From positions 1 through 46,349 of the forward strand of contig UQMK01000016.1 in NCBI GenBank assembly GCA_900542085.1: DNA of 46,349 nt, given 5' to 3'. Shown piece after piece: positions 1-8,019 of this stretch. Every line of letters starts with the position of its first letter. The first letter of the stretch is position 1. The stretch comes from an uncultured Collinsella sp. Its GTDB lineage: Bacteria > Actinomycetota > Coriobacteriia > Coriobacteriales > Coriobacteriaceae. The translations under genes and the position numbers were made by a program. Below the pieces are notes generated by a model. It searched no databases. It had not been told where the DNA came from and was given only the letters and a program-made list of their open reading frames with translations.

Positions 1-720
1 GTCTTCCATCAGTGTGAAGGGGGCGGAGCCGTGCTGTTCGAGTAGCCGATTGGCTGCCGAGAAGGGACGCGACCCCATAAAGGCGGGGAGTTCTGCCGTG
101 GCACGGTTGGCCGAAAGCGGCGAGGGGTGCGTGGATGCCAGGCAGAACTTGCCGGTTGCCTTGCCCGCGCCGGTCGCGGCGAGCTTGCCTTCGACCATCT
201 GCTGGGCAAAGCGGCCCCATGCCAAAAAGACTACCGGCTGGGGCAGCTGGCAGCAGCGTTCGATGACGTAGTCGGTGAGCGTGCTCCAGCCCAGCTTGGC
301 GTGCGAGTTGGCGGCATGCTCGCGCACGGTGAGCGTAGTGTTGAGGAGCAGGACGCCCTGCTGTGCCCATGGGGTTAGGTCTCCCGTGGCGGGAATGGGG
401 CAACCCAGATCGGCTTTGAGCTCCTTATAGATGTTGCGCAGGCTCGGCGGCAACTTGGTTTGCGTCACGGGGACCGAGAACGACAGCCCCATGGCCTGGT
501 TGGGTCCGTGATAGGGGTCCTGACCCAAGATGACAACTTTGACCTGGTCGGTCGGCGTGTAGGCGAGGGCATTGAGGATGTCGTCTTGTGCCGGGTAGAT
601 GGTCTGCTCGGCACGCAAAAGGGCGATGCGCTCGAGCAGCTGGTTCGTAGTGTCACGTACCGGCTGCGGCGCATCGCCCAACCAAGTTGCTATGTTGCGG
701 TCGCGGGTCGCGGCGTCCAT
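1..720 (-). CDS. ung: Uracil-DNA glycosylase (family 1), 3' end cut by window edge
   Basis: Removes uracil from DNA as the first step of base excision repair in the cytoplasm. Reading leftward from the ATG at 720, 240 codons stay open to the window edge. The water-activating loop GQDPYH is present, as is the C-terminal DNA-intercalation loop HPSPLSA with its catalytic His. Family 1 enzymes are about 220-250 residues, so only the last few codons should be missing. The gene stands alone, with the EamA transporter gene pointing the same way about 90 bp upstream. Both signature motifs make the call very safe. Confidence 0.94.
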   Translation of the reverse strand, partial: MDAATRDRNIATWLGDAPQPVRDTTNQLLERIALLRAEQTIYPAQDDILNALAYTPTDQVKVVILGQDPYHGPNQAMGLSFSVPVTQTKLPPSLRNIYKELKADLGCPIPATGDLTPWAQQGVLLLNTTLTVREHAANSHAKLGWSTLTDYVIERCCQLPQPVVFLAWGRFAQQMVEGKLAATGAGKATGKFCLASTHPSPLSANRATAELPAFMGSRPFSAANRLLEQHGSAPFTLMED

Positions 721-808
721 GGGGCTCCTTTACGTCAGATGCTCTGTTGGCATCTATTGTAAAGGCGCACCGGTTGCCTTTATGCCACGGCTGTATGAGG
801 AGTGGGGT

Positions 809-1711
809 CTACGAGACGTGCTCGGGCGCTCCTGCCATGCGAGCCTGTCCATGTGCGCGAAGGTGCGGAAGTTCGACGGTTGCCACCATGACGCCGGTGA
901 GGATGAGGGCGGCGCCAAAGAAGGCGATGGGGCTGAGGACCTCGCCGACCAGGAAGAACGAGAAGACGGCGGAGCATACCGGCTCGAGCGAGAAGGCGAA
1001 GCCGGTGGTCTCGGCAGGCACGTGGGGCTGCACGAGCGTTTGGGTGATAAAGCCATAGGCAGAGCAGATGAGTGCGAGCGCGACGACAACGACAATCTCG
1101 CTGGGCGTGCCGGGAAGCGTGAAACCGCCAAAGGTGAATGCGGCGATACCCGAGAATAAGCCGCCGAAGCCCAGCTGCCAAACGCCCAGAGCAAGCGGAT
1201 CGACTTCCTCGACAAAGCGCTTGGCCACGATAATGTGGCTGGCATAGATAAAAGCCGAGAGCAGCATGATGATTGCGCCGGGATTCAGGCTGGTAAAGTC
1301 GGCGCCCGAGAGCAGCAGCATGCCGCAGGTGACGATGGCGGTGCCGACGAGCACTTTGCGCTCGGGGGCGCGACGCAGCAGGGCGGCGTTGGCAAACGGC
1401 ACGATCACGACCGTCAGGCTCTGCAAAAAGCCGGCAGTGGAGGCAGAGGTGAGGCTGGAGCCCAGGCACATGCAGGTGAGCTCGGTTGCCATAATGGCGC
1501 CGATGATGGCGGCGCGGACCATAAGGTCGCGGTTGATGCGCAACGTGTGCTTGTGGAAGAGCAGCAGGCAGGCCGCAAAGGCGATGATGCAGCGCAGCGC
1601 AACGATGCTCGTGGCGTTCATGCTGTCCATGCCGATCTTCATGAGGGGGTACGAAAAGCCCCATGCGACGGGAACGGAAAATGAGAGCGCGATTGCTTTT
1701 TTGCGATCCAT
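809..1711 (-). CDS. EamA/DMT family transporter
   Basis: A 300-residue integral membrane protein with about ten hydrophobic segments and the two-fold internal repeat typical of EamA (drug/metabolite transporter) carriers. Members export or take up amino acids and other small metabolites; the substrate cannot be read from sequence. The ATG at 1711 is preceded by an AAGGAGT ribosome site. It is divergent from the LysR regulator at 1870 across about 158 bp, the usual layout for a LysR-controlled exporter. A second, unrelated-by-position EamA/LysR pair lies at 39745-41632. The C-terminal end after the last helix is short and polar. Confidence 0.87.
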   Translation of the reverse strand: MDRKKAIALSFSVPVAWGFSYPLMKIGMDSMNATSIVALRCIIAFAACLLLFHKHTLRINRDLMVRAAIIGAIMATELTCMCLGSSLTSASTAGFLQSLTVVIVPFANAALLRRAPERKVLVGTAIVTCGMLLLSGADFTSLNPGAIIMLLSAFIYASHIIVAKRFVEEVDPLALGVWQLGFGGLFSGIAAFTFGGFTLPGTPSEIVVVVALALICSAYGFITQTLVQPHVPAETTGFAFSLEPVCSAVFSFFLVGEVLSPIAFFGAALILTGVMVATVELPHLRAHGQARMAGAPEHVS

Positions 1712-1869
1712 GGGACTCCTTTTGTTACAGAACGGTTTCGTAAAAAGGATTCTGCTCTCAGATGTGGATGTAGTAAAGCGAATGTATCTTCAGTATGATT
1801 AAGAAATGCTAATGCTGGCGGGAAAAGCCCTGGCAAAACGTTTTACGGCTGCATTGATGTGGAGGCACG

Positions 1870-2736
1870 ATGGCATCGCGGTATCAGATTGTATGTATGG
1901 TGGTCGATCGCGGCAGTCTGAAACGTGCAGCGGACGAGCTGGGCTATACGCAAAGTGCGGTGAGCCAGGCCGTCAAGGCGCTCGAGCGCGAGCTGGGTAC
2001 CACGCTTATCGAGCGCGGTAAGCAGGGCGTTTCGCTTACGCGCGACGGTAAACAATATCTGCCGTACCTGCGCCAGATTGTGACCGCCGAGGCCGAGCTC
2101 GAGGGCAAGCGCCAGGAGCTGCTGGGGCTTTCGTCGACCGATATTCGCATTGCAACGTTTACCAACGTGAGTCGAACCGTGTTGCCGCGCGTGATCCGCG
2201 ACTTTGGGGCGCTGCACCCGGGCGTACGCTTTACCCTCAAGCAGGGCGATTACACGCGCAACGCCCAGTGGGTGCACGACGGCGTGGTTGACTTTTGCTT
2301 TACGGCGCGTGGGTTTACCGCAGGGCTCGAGAAGCGCGTGGTCTATCACGACGAGTTGGTGGCGCTGCTGCCGGCTGCGCATCCGCTGGCGGCAAAGGAA
2401 AAGGTGACACTCGCCGACCTGGCGTCCGAACCGTTTGTGCTACTGGATGAGGGCGAACAGAGCCTGGTGCTCGATGCATTTGCGGCGCATGGGCTGTCGC
2501 CGCACGTAACGAGCGAGGTGACCGACGACTACACCATCATGGCGATGGTGGAGGAGGGCCTAGGCGTGAGCATGCTCTACCGTCGTACTGTGGAGGGCAT
2601 GCGAGCCGATATTCGTGTGCGGCCCATCGTGCATGCCCCCTCGCGCGACGTGGTGGCCGCCTGGCGCAGCTGGGACACCATGCCTATCGCCACGAGGCGC
2701 TTTATCGACTATATGAGCTCTCATATTGTCAATTAA
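1870..2736 (+). CDS. LysR family transcriptional regulator
   Basis: A 288-residue regulator. The N-terminal winged helix (residues about 5-60, with the TQSAVSQAVKALERELG recognition segment) is followed by a LysR substrate-binding domain to the C-terminus. GGAGG sits 5 bp before the ATG. It is divergent from the EamA gene, which it probably controls. A short ATTA-8-TAAT dyad at 1798-1813 in the shared intergenic region is a weak candidate operator. The effector is unknown. The ligand-domain segment TIMAMVEEGLGVSML closely resembles the matching part of the LysR at 40775 (AIMAMVEDGLGVSIL), so the two regulators look like relatives. Confidence 0.91.
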   Translation: MASRYQIVCMVVDRGSLKRAADELGYTQSAVSQAVKALERELGTTLIERGKQGVSLTRDGKQYLPYLRQIVTAEAELEGKRQELLGLSSTDIRIATFTNVSRTVLPRVIRDFGALHPGVRFTLKQGDYTRNAQWVHDGVVDFCFTARGFTAGLEKRVVYHDELVALLPAAHPLAAKEKVTLADLASEPFVLLDEGEQSLVLDAFAAHGLSPHVTSEVTDDYTIMAMVEEGLGVSMLYRRTVEGMRADIRVRPIVHAPSRDVVAAWRSWDTMPIATRRFIDYMSSHIVN

Positions 2737-2763
2737 TGACTGGGGTGGCGTTGAGTGCGGTGT

Positions 2764-4146
2764 TTAGCGGGCTGTCGCTTTGGCTTGGGTGGCGCGATAG
2801 GTGCGTGCCGGGTGGCAGAGTAGTACCGCCACGACCATAAAGAACGCCGTGGTGCCCAGGCTGATGGGGTAGACCATCATGATGTTTGCAAAGGTGCGGA
2901 AGTGCGGGAACACGCAGAACACCCAATAGAAGCGGATGCCGCAGACGCAGATCATGGTGATGAGGGCGGGCGTGAGCGAGATACCAAAGCCGCGCAAGTA
3001 GCCCGACATGTTTTCGTAGAACATGCTAAAGGCGTACGCCGGGAAGATCGAACACACGCGGATATAGCCGATCGAGACGATGTTGGGATCGCTGTTAAAG
3101 AGCGACAAGATCTCGCGTCCCAGGCCGACAATAACGATAATCGTGGTGAGTGCAACGATACCGCCTTCGACCAGGCAGACCTTAAGCGTTTTGGTGCAGC
3201 GGTCGATCTGGCGGGCACCGTGGTTTTGTCCCACAAAGGTGGTGCAAGCCTGGCTAAAGCTGTTGAGCAGGTTGTAGCATACGTACTCCAAGCTCATAGC
3301 GGCGCTCGATGCCGCCATGACCTCGGTGCCCAGGCTGTTGATAGCAGACTGGATGATGATGTTGGCGACGGCAAAGACGGCGCTCTGGATGCCGGCGGGC
3401 AGGCCGATCTTGACGATGCGCTTGAGGGCGACGGGATCGATAGCCAGGTCGCGCGGGGTGACGCGGACGACGGAGTCGGTCTTGAGCAGGCGGATAAAGA
3501 GCGTAGCGGCGCTGACGGTGTAGGCGATGGCGGTGGCGATGGCGACGCCCGCGACGCCCCAGTGGAGTACGGGGACAAAGATGAGGTCCAGGCCAATGTT
3601 GAGGACGGTGGACACGGCAAGCGCCTGCAGCGGCATGCGGGTGATGCCGACGGAGCGGAAGATCGCGGCCTCAAAGTTGTAAAGCAAGATCGAGGGCATG
3701 CTGAGCAAAAAGACGCGTAGGTAGAGCGAAGCGAGCGGCATGGTTTCGGCGGGAACGTTGAGCGCGGCGAGCATGGGCTCGGCAAAGATCTCGCCCAGTG
3801 CGATGACGACAAAGCCCACAAGTGCCATAAGAATCGAGGTATGGACGGCGCGTTTGACCATGTTCTGATCGTTGCGGCCGATAGCGTTGGCGATGACCAC
3901 GTTGGAGCCAAGCGACATGCCAATAAACAGGTTGAGCATAAGACTGGTAAGCGGGACATTGGAGCCGACCGCCGCCATGGCGAGGGTTCCCTGGTCGCCC
4001 GAGAAGTTACCGATGATGACCGTGGCGATGAGGTTCGACAGCTGCTCCAAGATGCTCGTGGCGGCCACGGGGAAGGCGAACAGGGGGATATTGCGCCACA
4101 GCGAGCCGGTGGTCATGTCAATGTGCTTAGATACGGTGTCAGCCAT
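2764..4146 (-). CDS. MATE family efflux transporter
   Basis: A 460-residue membrane protein of the multidrug and toxic compound extrusion family, with twelve hydrophobic segments in two similar halves. The start MADTVSKHIDMTTGSLW followed by the IPLFAFPVAATSILEQLSN helix is typical of the NorM/DinF-like branch. Members use a Na+ or H+ gradient to export cationic drugs or metabolites. The gene is convergent with the LysR gene (27 bp between stops) and divergent from the rRNA methyltransferase at 4325. No dedicated regulator is adjacent. Substrate is not predictable. Confidence 0.93.
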   Translation of the reverse strand: MADTVSKHIDMTTGSLWRNIPLFAFPVAATSILEQLSNLIATVIIGNFSGDQGTLAMAAVGSNVPLTSLMLNLFIGMSLGSNVVIANAIGRNDQNMVKRAVHTSILMALVGFVVIALGEIFAEPMLAALNVPAETMPLASLYLRVFLLSMPSILLYNFEAAIFRSVGITRMPLQALAVSTVLNIGLDLIFVPVLHWGVAGVAIATAIAYTVSAATLFIRLLKTDSVVRVTPRDLAIDPVALKRIVKIGLPAGIQSAVFAVANIIIQSAINSLGTEVMAASSAAMSLEYVCYNLLNSFSQACTTFVGQNHGARQIDRCTKTLKVCLVEGGIVALTTIIVIVGLGREILSLFNSDPNIVSIGYIRVCSIFPAYAFSMFYENMSGYLRGFGISLTPALITMICVCGIRFYWVFCVFPHFRTFANIMMVYPISLGTTAFFMVVAVLLCHPARTYRATQAKATAR

Positions 4147-4210
4147 GCGCTCTCAATCTCTAACATGCTCTTTCGTGCTTATTTGCGCAGACGATGATAC
4201 TCCTAATCGA

Positions 4211-4268
4211 CTAGTCATTGGGGACGTTCTTAAACGACTGGTCATTCAAGAACGTCTCCAATGACTAG
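4211..4268. repeat. Palindromic intergenic repeat, 21-bp arms
   Basis: Two 21-bp arms (4211-4231 and 4248-4268) are reverse complements with one mismatch, around a 16-bp spacer. The spacer contains a third, direct copy of the GACTrGTCATT core. It sits in the divergent region between the MATE gene and the rlmA-type gene, so it is not a simple shared terminator. The shape matches a REP-type element. No second copy was noticed in this window. Confidence 0.7.
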
Positions 4269-4324
4269 GTGGGGAAGGCGTGCGACAATGGTGGACGTTG
4301 TGTTGTTCGCGCTAAGGAGTTGCC

Positions 4325-5140
4325 ATGTTGTTGTGTCCCGTTTGCCATGAGCCGTTGGCGGACAATGAGCGCGGTGCTGCATGCGCGGGCGGACACCGGT
4401 TTGACCGTGCGCGCGAGGGCTATCTATATCTACTGCGCTCGTCCAAGAGCGGCGACTCCATGGGCGATCCCAAGTCGCAGGCACGCAGCCGTCGTGACTT
4501 TTTGAACCGCGGTTACTACGCGCCGTTGTGCGATGCGATGGTCGAGCTGGTGCGCGAGCAGGTGTCTGGGCGTGCTGCGTCTACGAACGGCCCCATGACG
4601 CTGCTCGATATTTGCTGCGGCGAGGGCTACTACACCAGTGCCATGGGCGCGGTGCCGGGCGTGGATGCTTACGGTTTCGACTTGGGCAAAGAGATGGTGC
4701 GCCTTGCCGCCAAGCGCGGCGATGCGACCTACTTCGTGGCCAACATGAAGGACATCCCCGTGGCCGATGGCACCTTCGATATGGTGACCGAGCTCTTCGC
4801 TCCCTTTAACGAGCGCGAGTTTGCCCGCGTGCTGGCGCCGGAGGGCTCGCTCTACACCGTGGTGCCGGGTGCCCGTCATCTGTTTGGGCTTAAGGAAGTG
4901 CTCTACGATACGCCGTACCTTAACGACGAGAAGCTGCCGAAGACTACCGAGCTCGAGTTGGTCGGAACGCAGCGGGTATCTGCGAATATTACGCTCCAGA
5001 CCCAGGCCGACATCGAGGCGGTGTTCCAGATGACGCCGTACTACTACCGCACACGCCCTGCCGACAAAGAGCGCCTGGCAAATTTGGACACGCTCCAGAC
5101 CGATATCGACTTCATCATCGCCGAGTACCGCCACTGCTAA
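4325..5140 (+). CDS. rlmA: 23S rRNA (guanine-N1)-methyltransferase, RlmA type
   Basis: A 271-residue SAM-dependent methyltransferase. The N-terminal zinc knuckle is complete (C4, C7, C20, H24), spaced as in RlmA, followed by the family's FDRAREGYLYLL segment. The SAM-binding motif LDICCGEGYY lies near residues 94-103. RlmA methylates G745 and the RlmAII branch G748 in helix 35 of 23S rRNA; the latter modification influences tylosin susceptibility. Which guanine this protein modifies cannot be told. AAGGAG precedes the ATG by 5 bp. A strong hairpin with a T-run (5192-5230) terminates the transcript. Confidence 0.82.
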   Translation: MLLCPVCHEPLADNERGAACAGGHRFDRAREGYLYLLRSSKSGDSMGDPKSQARSRRDFLNRGYYAPLCDAMVELVREQVSGRAASTNGPMTLLDICCGEGYYTSAMGAVPGVDAYGFDLGKEMVRLAAKRGDATYFVANMKDIPVADGTFDMVTELFAPFNEREFARVLAPEGSLYTVVPGARHLFGLKEVLYDTPYLNDEKLPKTTELELVGTQRVSANITLQTQADIEAVFQMTPYYYRTRPADKERLANLDTLQTDIDFIIAEYRHC

Positions 5141-5144
5141 CCTA

Positions 5145-5193
5145 CCAAAAAGGGACAGGTTTATTTTGGCAGGTTTTATCTGGGCAAACGCAA
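5145..5193 (+). repeat. REP-type repeat, single-arm copy (family shared with 24481-24574)
   Basis: About 49 bp starting 5 bp after the rlmA-type stop codon. It matches, almost base for base, the reverse complement of 24526-24574, including AAGGGACAGG, TTTATTTTGGCAGG and TTTTATCTGGG. The extended match past the palindromic arm shows that a unit longer than the hairpin has been copied. It abuts the terminator hairpin. Confidence 0.85.
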
Positions 5194-5230
5194 AGGGCCG
5201 ACCGCGGAGATGCGCGATCGGCCCTTTTTA
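5192..5230 (+). terminator. Rho-independent terminator after rlmA-type gene
   Basis: A 15-bp stem (AAAGGGCCGACCGCG paired with CGCGATCGGCCCTTT, one mismatch) with a GAGATG loop, followed by TTTTTA on the plus strand. It may also slow transcripts arriving from the minus-strand gene that ends at 5266. Confidence 0.86.
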
Positions 5231-5265
5231 GTTGCTTGGCTGCAGAGGTTATGAGAAGCGAGCGC

Positions 5266-5667
5266 TTACAGGCGGTCCTTGTTCTCGGCCTTAACGGCGT
5301 GTGCCTGCTGAACAAAGAACAGGTCGTACACCACGATGACAAAGGCGACGATATTGACGGCGCTGCCGCCGAGCGCGGGAAGCGTGAGCGCGGCCTGCGC
5401 AATCGTGGCGATTGCGGCAACGATGCCGAGCTTAAACGCAGCATCCACCTGCGAAGGCTTGTTGGCGCCCTTGATGCCCGCAACACCTGCGGCGAGATCG
5501 ATGAGGCCCTTGGCGACCAGCACGACCGCGGCGAGCATGGCGTTCGACCCGTACGTGGAATCGAGGTTGCCGGTCGCGATGCCGGCGATTCCAATGACGA
5601 GACTGGCGATGCCCAGAACAAAATAAATCAGGGCAAGGATTTTGAGTGTCTTGCGAGCGGCGCTCAT
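5266..5667 (-). CDS. Small four-helix membrane protein of unknown function
   Basis: 133 residues. I chose the ATG at 5667 because GAAAGGA lies 6 bp upstream; the frame is open further, but that extension is polar and has no ribosome site. Four hydrophobic segments follow a short basic N-terminus (MSAARKTLK), and the C-terminus is charged (KAENKDRL). Glycine- and alanine-rich helices resemble small uncharacterised membrane proteins. I recognise no named family. It is monocistronic, convergent with the rlmA-type gene, and lies on the opposite strand to the 47-residue gene at 5897. Confidence 0.72.
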   Translation of the reverse strand: MSAARKTLKILALIYFVLGIASLVIGIAGIATGNLDSTYGSNAMLAAVVLVAKGLIDLAAGVAGIKGANKPSQVDAAFKLGIVAAIATIAQAALTLPALGGSAVNIVAFVIVVYDLFFVQQAHAVKAENKDRL

Positions 5668-5896
5668 AGCTGGTCCTTTCGATGCGGGCGCGGAGAATCT
5701 GTCGCACCCAGGTTGCGGCACATATCGTGAAGCACATTGTAGTTCAACGGGGCGATGCATGCGTTTGAAAGCGTCTCTTGCCTGTACGGTCCAACCTTTC
5801 AAAAAGGAAAGCTGGACGTAAGCCAAATCGATGGCAGCCCATGTGCGGCGCTGCGATGATGAGGCCGTAACAAGGAGCTGGTCTCAAGGAGGAGTC

Positions 5897-6040
5897 ATGA
5901 TGTACGGAGCAGGGCAAGTGCGTGAGCCGCAGTCGTTGGGAAGGCGCATGGGTGATTCTGTGATCGCTGCCGTGTGCACGGGATTGATGGCGGTGCTTTG
6001 CATTGCGATGCTGTGGACCATGTCGCATGTGGGACAATAG
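5897..6040 (+). CDS. 47-residue single-pass membrane protein
   Basis: A short ORF with a very good ribosome site (AAGGAGGAGTC before ATGATG). The product has a polar N-terminus of about 20 residues, one hydrophobic helix (VIAAVCTGLMAVLCIAMLW) and a short tail ending SHVGQ. No family is recognised. The strong ribosome site and clean membrane topology argue that it is real. It lies about 60 bp before the rsmJ-type gene and could be co-transcribed with it. Confidence 0.6.
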   Translation: MMYGAGQVREPQSLGRRMGDSVIAAVCTGLMAVLCIAMLWTMSHVGQ

Positions 6041-6103
6041 CGGACGGTTGGGTGCTGGCATAAACGGCACTCGCGTATTCGTTTTGCTTGCTAAGGAGTG
6101 CCC

Positions 6104-6808
6104 ATGGGCGTCGTCGATCCCTTTTCTGTTGCTCGGGCCGCGGGGCTTGAGCTGATCGGGAAGTCCGAGGGCCTCACGCTCACCGACGGCACGATGGAGC
6201 TGCGTGCCGATTTTGACCGCATGCTTCCGCGGCTCAAGCAGGGCCGTCTGCAGCAAGAGCTGTTGGTAAAGGCTGCGCGCGCAAAAGGCATCGAGTGCCC
6301 ATGGGCGATTGATGCCACGGCAGGCTTTGGCGAGGATTCGCTGCTGTTGGCGGCCGCGGGCTTTACCGTCGATCTGTATGAACAGGATTGCGTGATCGCG
6401 GCGCTCCTCAAGGATGCCTTGGATCGCGCGGCAGATGATCCGGCGCTTGCGACAGCCGTGGCGCGCATGCGCTTACATGCGGGCGAGGACAGCATTGCCG
6501 GCCTTCGCCATACAGCTGAGCTGATCGGGCAGGGCGAGCTCACCGCTCCCGACGTGGTGTATCTGGACCCCATGTTTCCTGGGCGCACCAAGAGCGCGGC
6601 GGTGAAAAAGAAGTTCCAACTCTTGCACCATCTGGAGCAGCCGTGCGCCGATGAGGAGACGCTGGTCGAAGCTGCGCTTGCGGCGCGCCCGCGCAAGGTC
6701 GTTATCAAGCGGCCGGTGAAGGGGCCGCTGCTTGCCGGCGTTAAGCCGAGCTATCAACTTGCGGGCAAGGCCGTTCGCTACGATGTGTTGGTGCCGCCGC
6801 GCCCGTAG
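6104..6808 (+). CDS. rsmJ: 16S rRNA (guanine-N2)-methyltransferase, RsmJ-like
   Basis: A 234-residue class I methyltransferase. The glycine-rich SAM motif DATAGFGEDS is at residues 70-79, followed by an acidic end of strand 2 (LYEQD) and the family signature YLDPMFP at residues 153-159, with the lysine-rich KSAAVKKKFQ segment beyond. These match RsmJ, which makes m2G1516 in 16S rRNA using SAM. A GTG at 6098 is in frame, but AAGGAG placed 5 bp before the ATG at 6104 decides the start. Confidence 0.85.
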   Translation: MGVVDPFSVARAAGLELIGKSEGLTLTDGTMELRADFDRMLPRLKQGRLQQELLVKAARAKGIECPWAIDATAGFGEDSLLLAAAGFTVDLYEQDCVIAALLKDALDRAADDPALATAVARMRLHAGEDSIAGLRHTAELIGQGELTAPDVVYLDPMFPGRTKSAAVKKKFQLLHHLEQPCADEETLVEAALAARPRKVVIKRPVKGPLLAGVKPSYQLAGKAVRYDVLVPPRP

Positions 6809-6856
6809 CTTGCGTGCGATGGCTGGCGCTCCGTCAATGCCGTGCCGATGCGGCGC

Positions 6857-7153
6857 CTATTTCCAAGGGTGCGACGTCAAGTGCCAGCCGCCGCAGTATT
6901 CGCATTTGTAGCAGGCCAGCCCGCGGCGTCCGCGGTTTTCGCAGTCGGCCATAACTGCCTCGGCCTCGGCGCGCGTGTCGTAACGGTTTTTGCGCTCGCA
7001 CGATTTGTAGCGCCAGGCTTCATCGCGCTCGGCGTCCAGGGCGTCGCGGCGCTCGTCCTCGCGTGCAAACAGGTCGCTCATATCGCCGCCGGTAGCAGCG
7101 CTCAAAAACTCGCTTTTGGCCTTTGACCAGGCGGCTCGCTTTTTGCTTCCCAT
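6857..7153 (-). CDS. Small zinc-ribbon protein of unknown function
   Basis: 98 residues from the ATG at 7153; a TTG at 7174 would add seven. The N-terminal two thirds is charged and helical. The C-terminus carries a compact metal-site pattern CYKCEYCGGWHLT after a segment that runs C-x-x-K-x-R-Y. Similar short proteins occur in actinobacteria and phages without known function. GGAGAGAGG lies 10 bp upstream of the chosen ATG. It is convergent with the rsmJ-type gene, and its start is divergent from the acetyltransferase at 7231. Confidence 0.7.
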   Translation of the reverse strand: MGSKKRAAWSKAKSEFLSAATGGDMSDLFAREDERRDALDAERDEAWRYKSCERKNRYDTRAEAEAVMADCENRGRRGLACYKCEYCGGWHLTSHPWK

Positions 7154-7230
7154 CTGCTTCGCGCCTCTCTCCAAACGCTGGTATCATTGCTCAACCAAAG
7201 TGATACCAATAAACGTGAGGTCGCCGCGTG

Positions 7231-7719
7231 ATGATCAGAAAAACCCTCGATACCGACATTCCCGCCGTCATGGCTATCTATGACGTGGCCCGCGCCTTTA
7301 TGCGCGCGCATGGCAACGCCACGCAGTGGCCCGAGGGTACACCTTCGGTCGAGCAACTGGCTGCCGATATCGCCGCCGGTGGCAGCTATGTGTGCGAGGA
7401 AGACGGACGCGTGGTGGCGACGTTTGCCTTTCTGCCGGGGCCGGACAGTTCCTACGATGTGATCGAGGGCGGCCAGTGGCGCAGCGACGCTCCGTATGCT
7501 GTGCTGCACCGTGTGGCGTCCGATGGCACCGCGCACGGTATCGCGGCTGCGATGTTTGCCTTTGCCAAGGAACGTATCGACCATCTGCGTATCGACACGC
7601 ACCAAGACAACCTGCCTATGCAGGGCGCCATCGCCAAGGCCGGGTTTAAGCGCGCCGGTATCGTATATGTGTCGGACGGTACGCCGCGCGTCGCGTTTGA
7701 TTGGCTGCGCGAGGTGTAA
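7231..7719 (+). CDS. GNAT family N-acetyltransferase
   Basis: About 162 residues. The opening MIRKTLDTDIPAVMAIYDVAR is the usual first strand and helix of GNAT enzymes. The acetyl-CoA loop is the weak form DGTAHGIA, and the end NLPMQGAIAKAGFKRAGIVY is the typical C-terminal motif. Such enzymes transfer acetyl from acetyl-CoA to an amine; the acceptor is unknown. GTG at 7228 is directly in front of the ATG and either could serve; GTGAGG at 7215 fits both. A perfect 22-bp hairpin follows at 7738. Confidence 0.85.
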   Translation: MIRKTLDTDIPAVMAIYDVARAFMRAHGNATQWPEGTPSVEQLAADIAAGGSYVCEEDGRVVATFAFLPGPDSSYDVIEGGQWRSDAPYAVLHRVASDGTAHGIAAAMFAFAKERIDHLRIDTHQDNLPMQGAIAKAGFKRAGIVYVSDGTPRVAFDWLREV

Positions 7720-7737
7720 AGGCCGAGCCACATACCA

Positions 7738-7785
7738 GCGTTTTACCAAAAATGGCCCCGAGTGGGGCCATTTTTGGTAAAACGC
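7738..7785. terminator. Perfect 22-bp hairpin, terminator-like or palindromic repeat
   Basis: Two 22-bp arms (7738-7759 and 7764-7785) are exact reverse complements around the loop GAGT. The stem carries an A5/T5 pair beside GGCCCC/GGGGCC, so it can terminate transcription in either direction. Perfect identity over 22 bp is unusual for a plain terminator, and the element may belong to a repeat family copied elsewhere in the genome. Confidence 0.8.
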
Positions 7786-8019
7786 GTTGTTGTGGGGCTC
7801 GCGTTGTTATCGCCCCAGATGAGCCCAGGCAGACAAAAAGGGGAGGTGCCGGCTTTCGCAAGGCGCGAACCTACGAAAATCGCTGCGCGGCAACGCGGGG
7901 CGATGAGCTCGGTCGGGGGATAGGGCTCGCTTCGCCCGCCGGCCCGTACATTGTATCATCCAGTGTGGAACGAGGATGCCCGTTGCCTCGCGCGATGGGC
8001 TTGTAATAAGAGGAGAGCC
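7786..8019 (+). other. GC-rich leader of the Tet(M)-like gene, no ORF supported
   Basis: About 230 bp between the hairpin and the GTPase start. It holds several short complementary GC-rich blocks (for example around 7892-7907 with a GCAA loop, and GGGC-TCGCTTC-GCCC near 7924). I see no tRNA, SRP RNA or known riboswitch consensus. Genes for ribosomal protection proteins are often preceded by attenuation leaders, so a structured 5' UTR is possible but unproven. Confidence 0.35.

Noticed and set aside
7820..7960. Possible SRP RNA or other housekeeping RNA
   Set aside because: GGGGAGGTGCCGG resembles part of some SRP RNAs, but the conserved tetraloop domain is absent.
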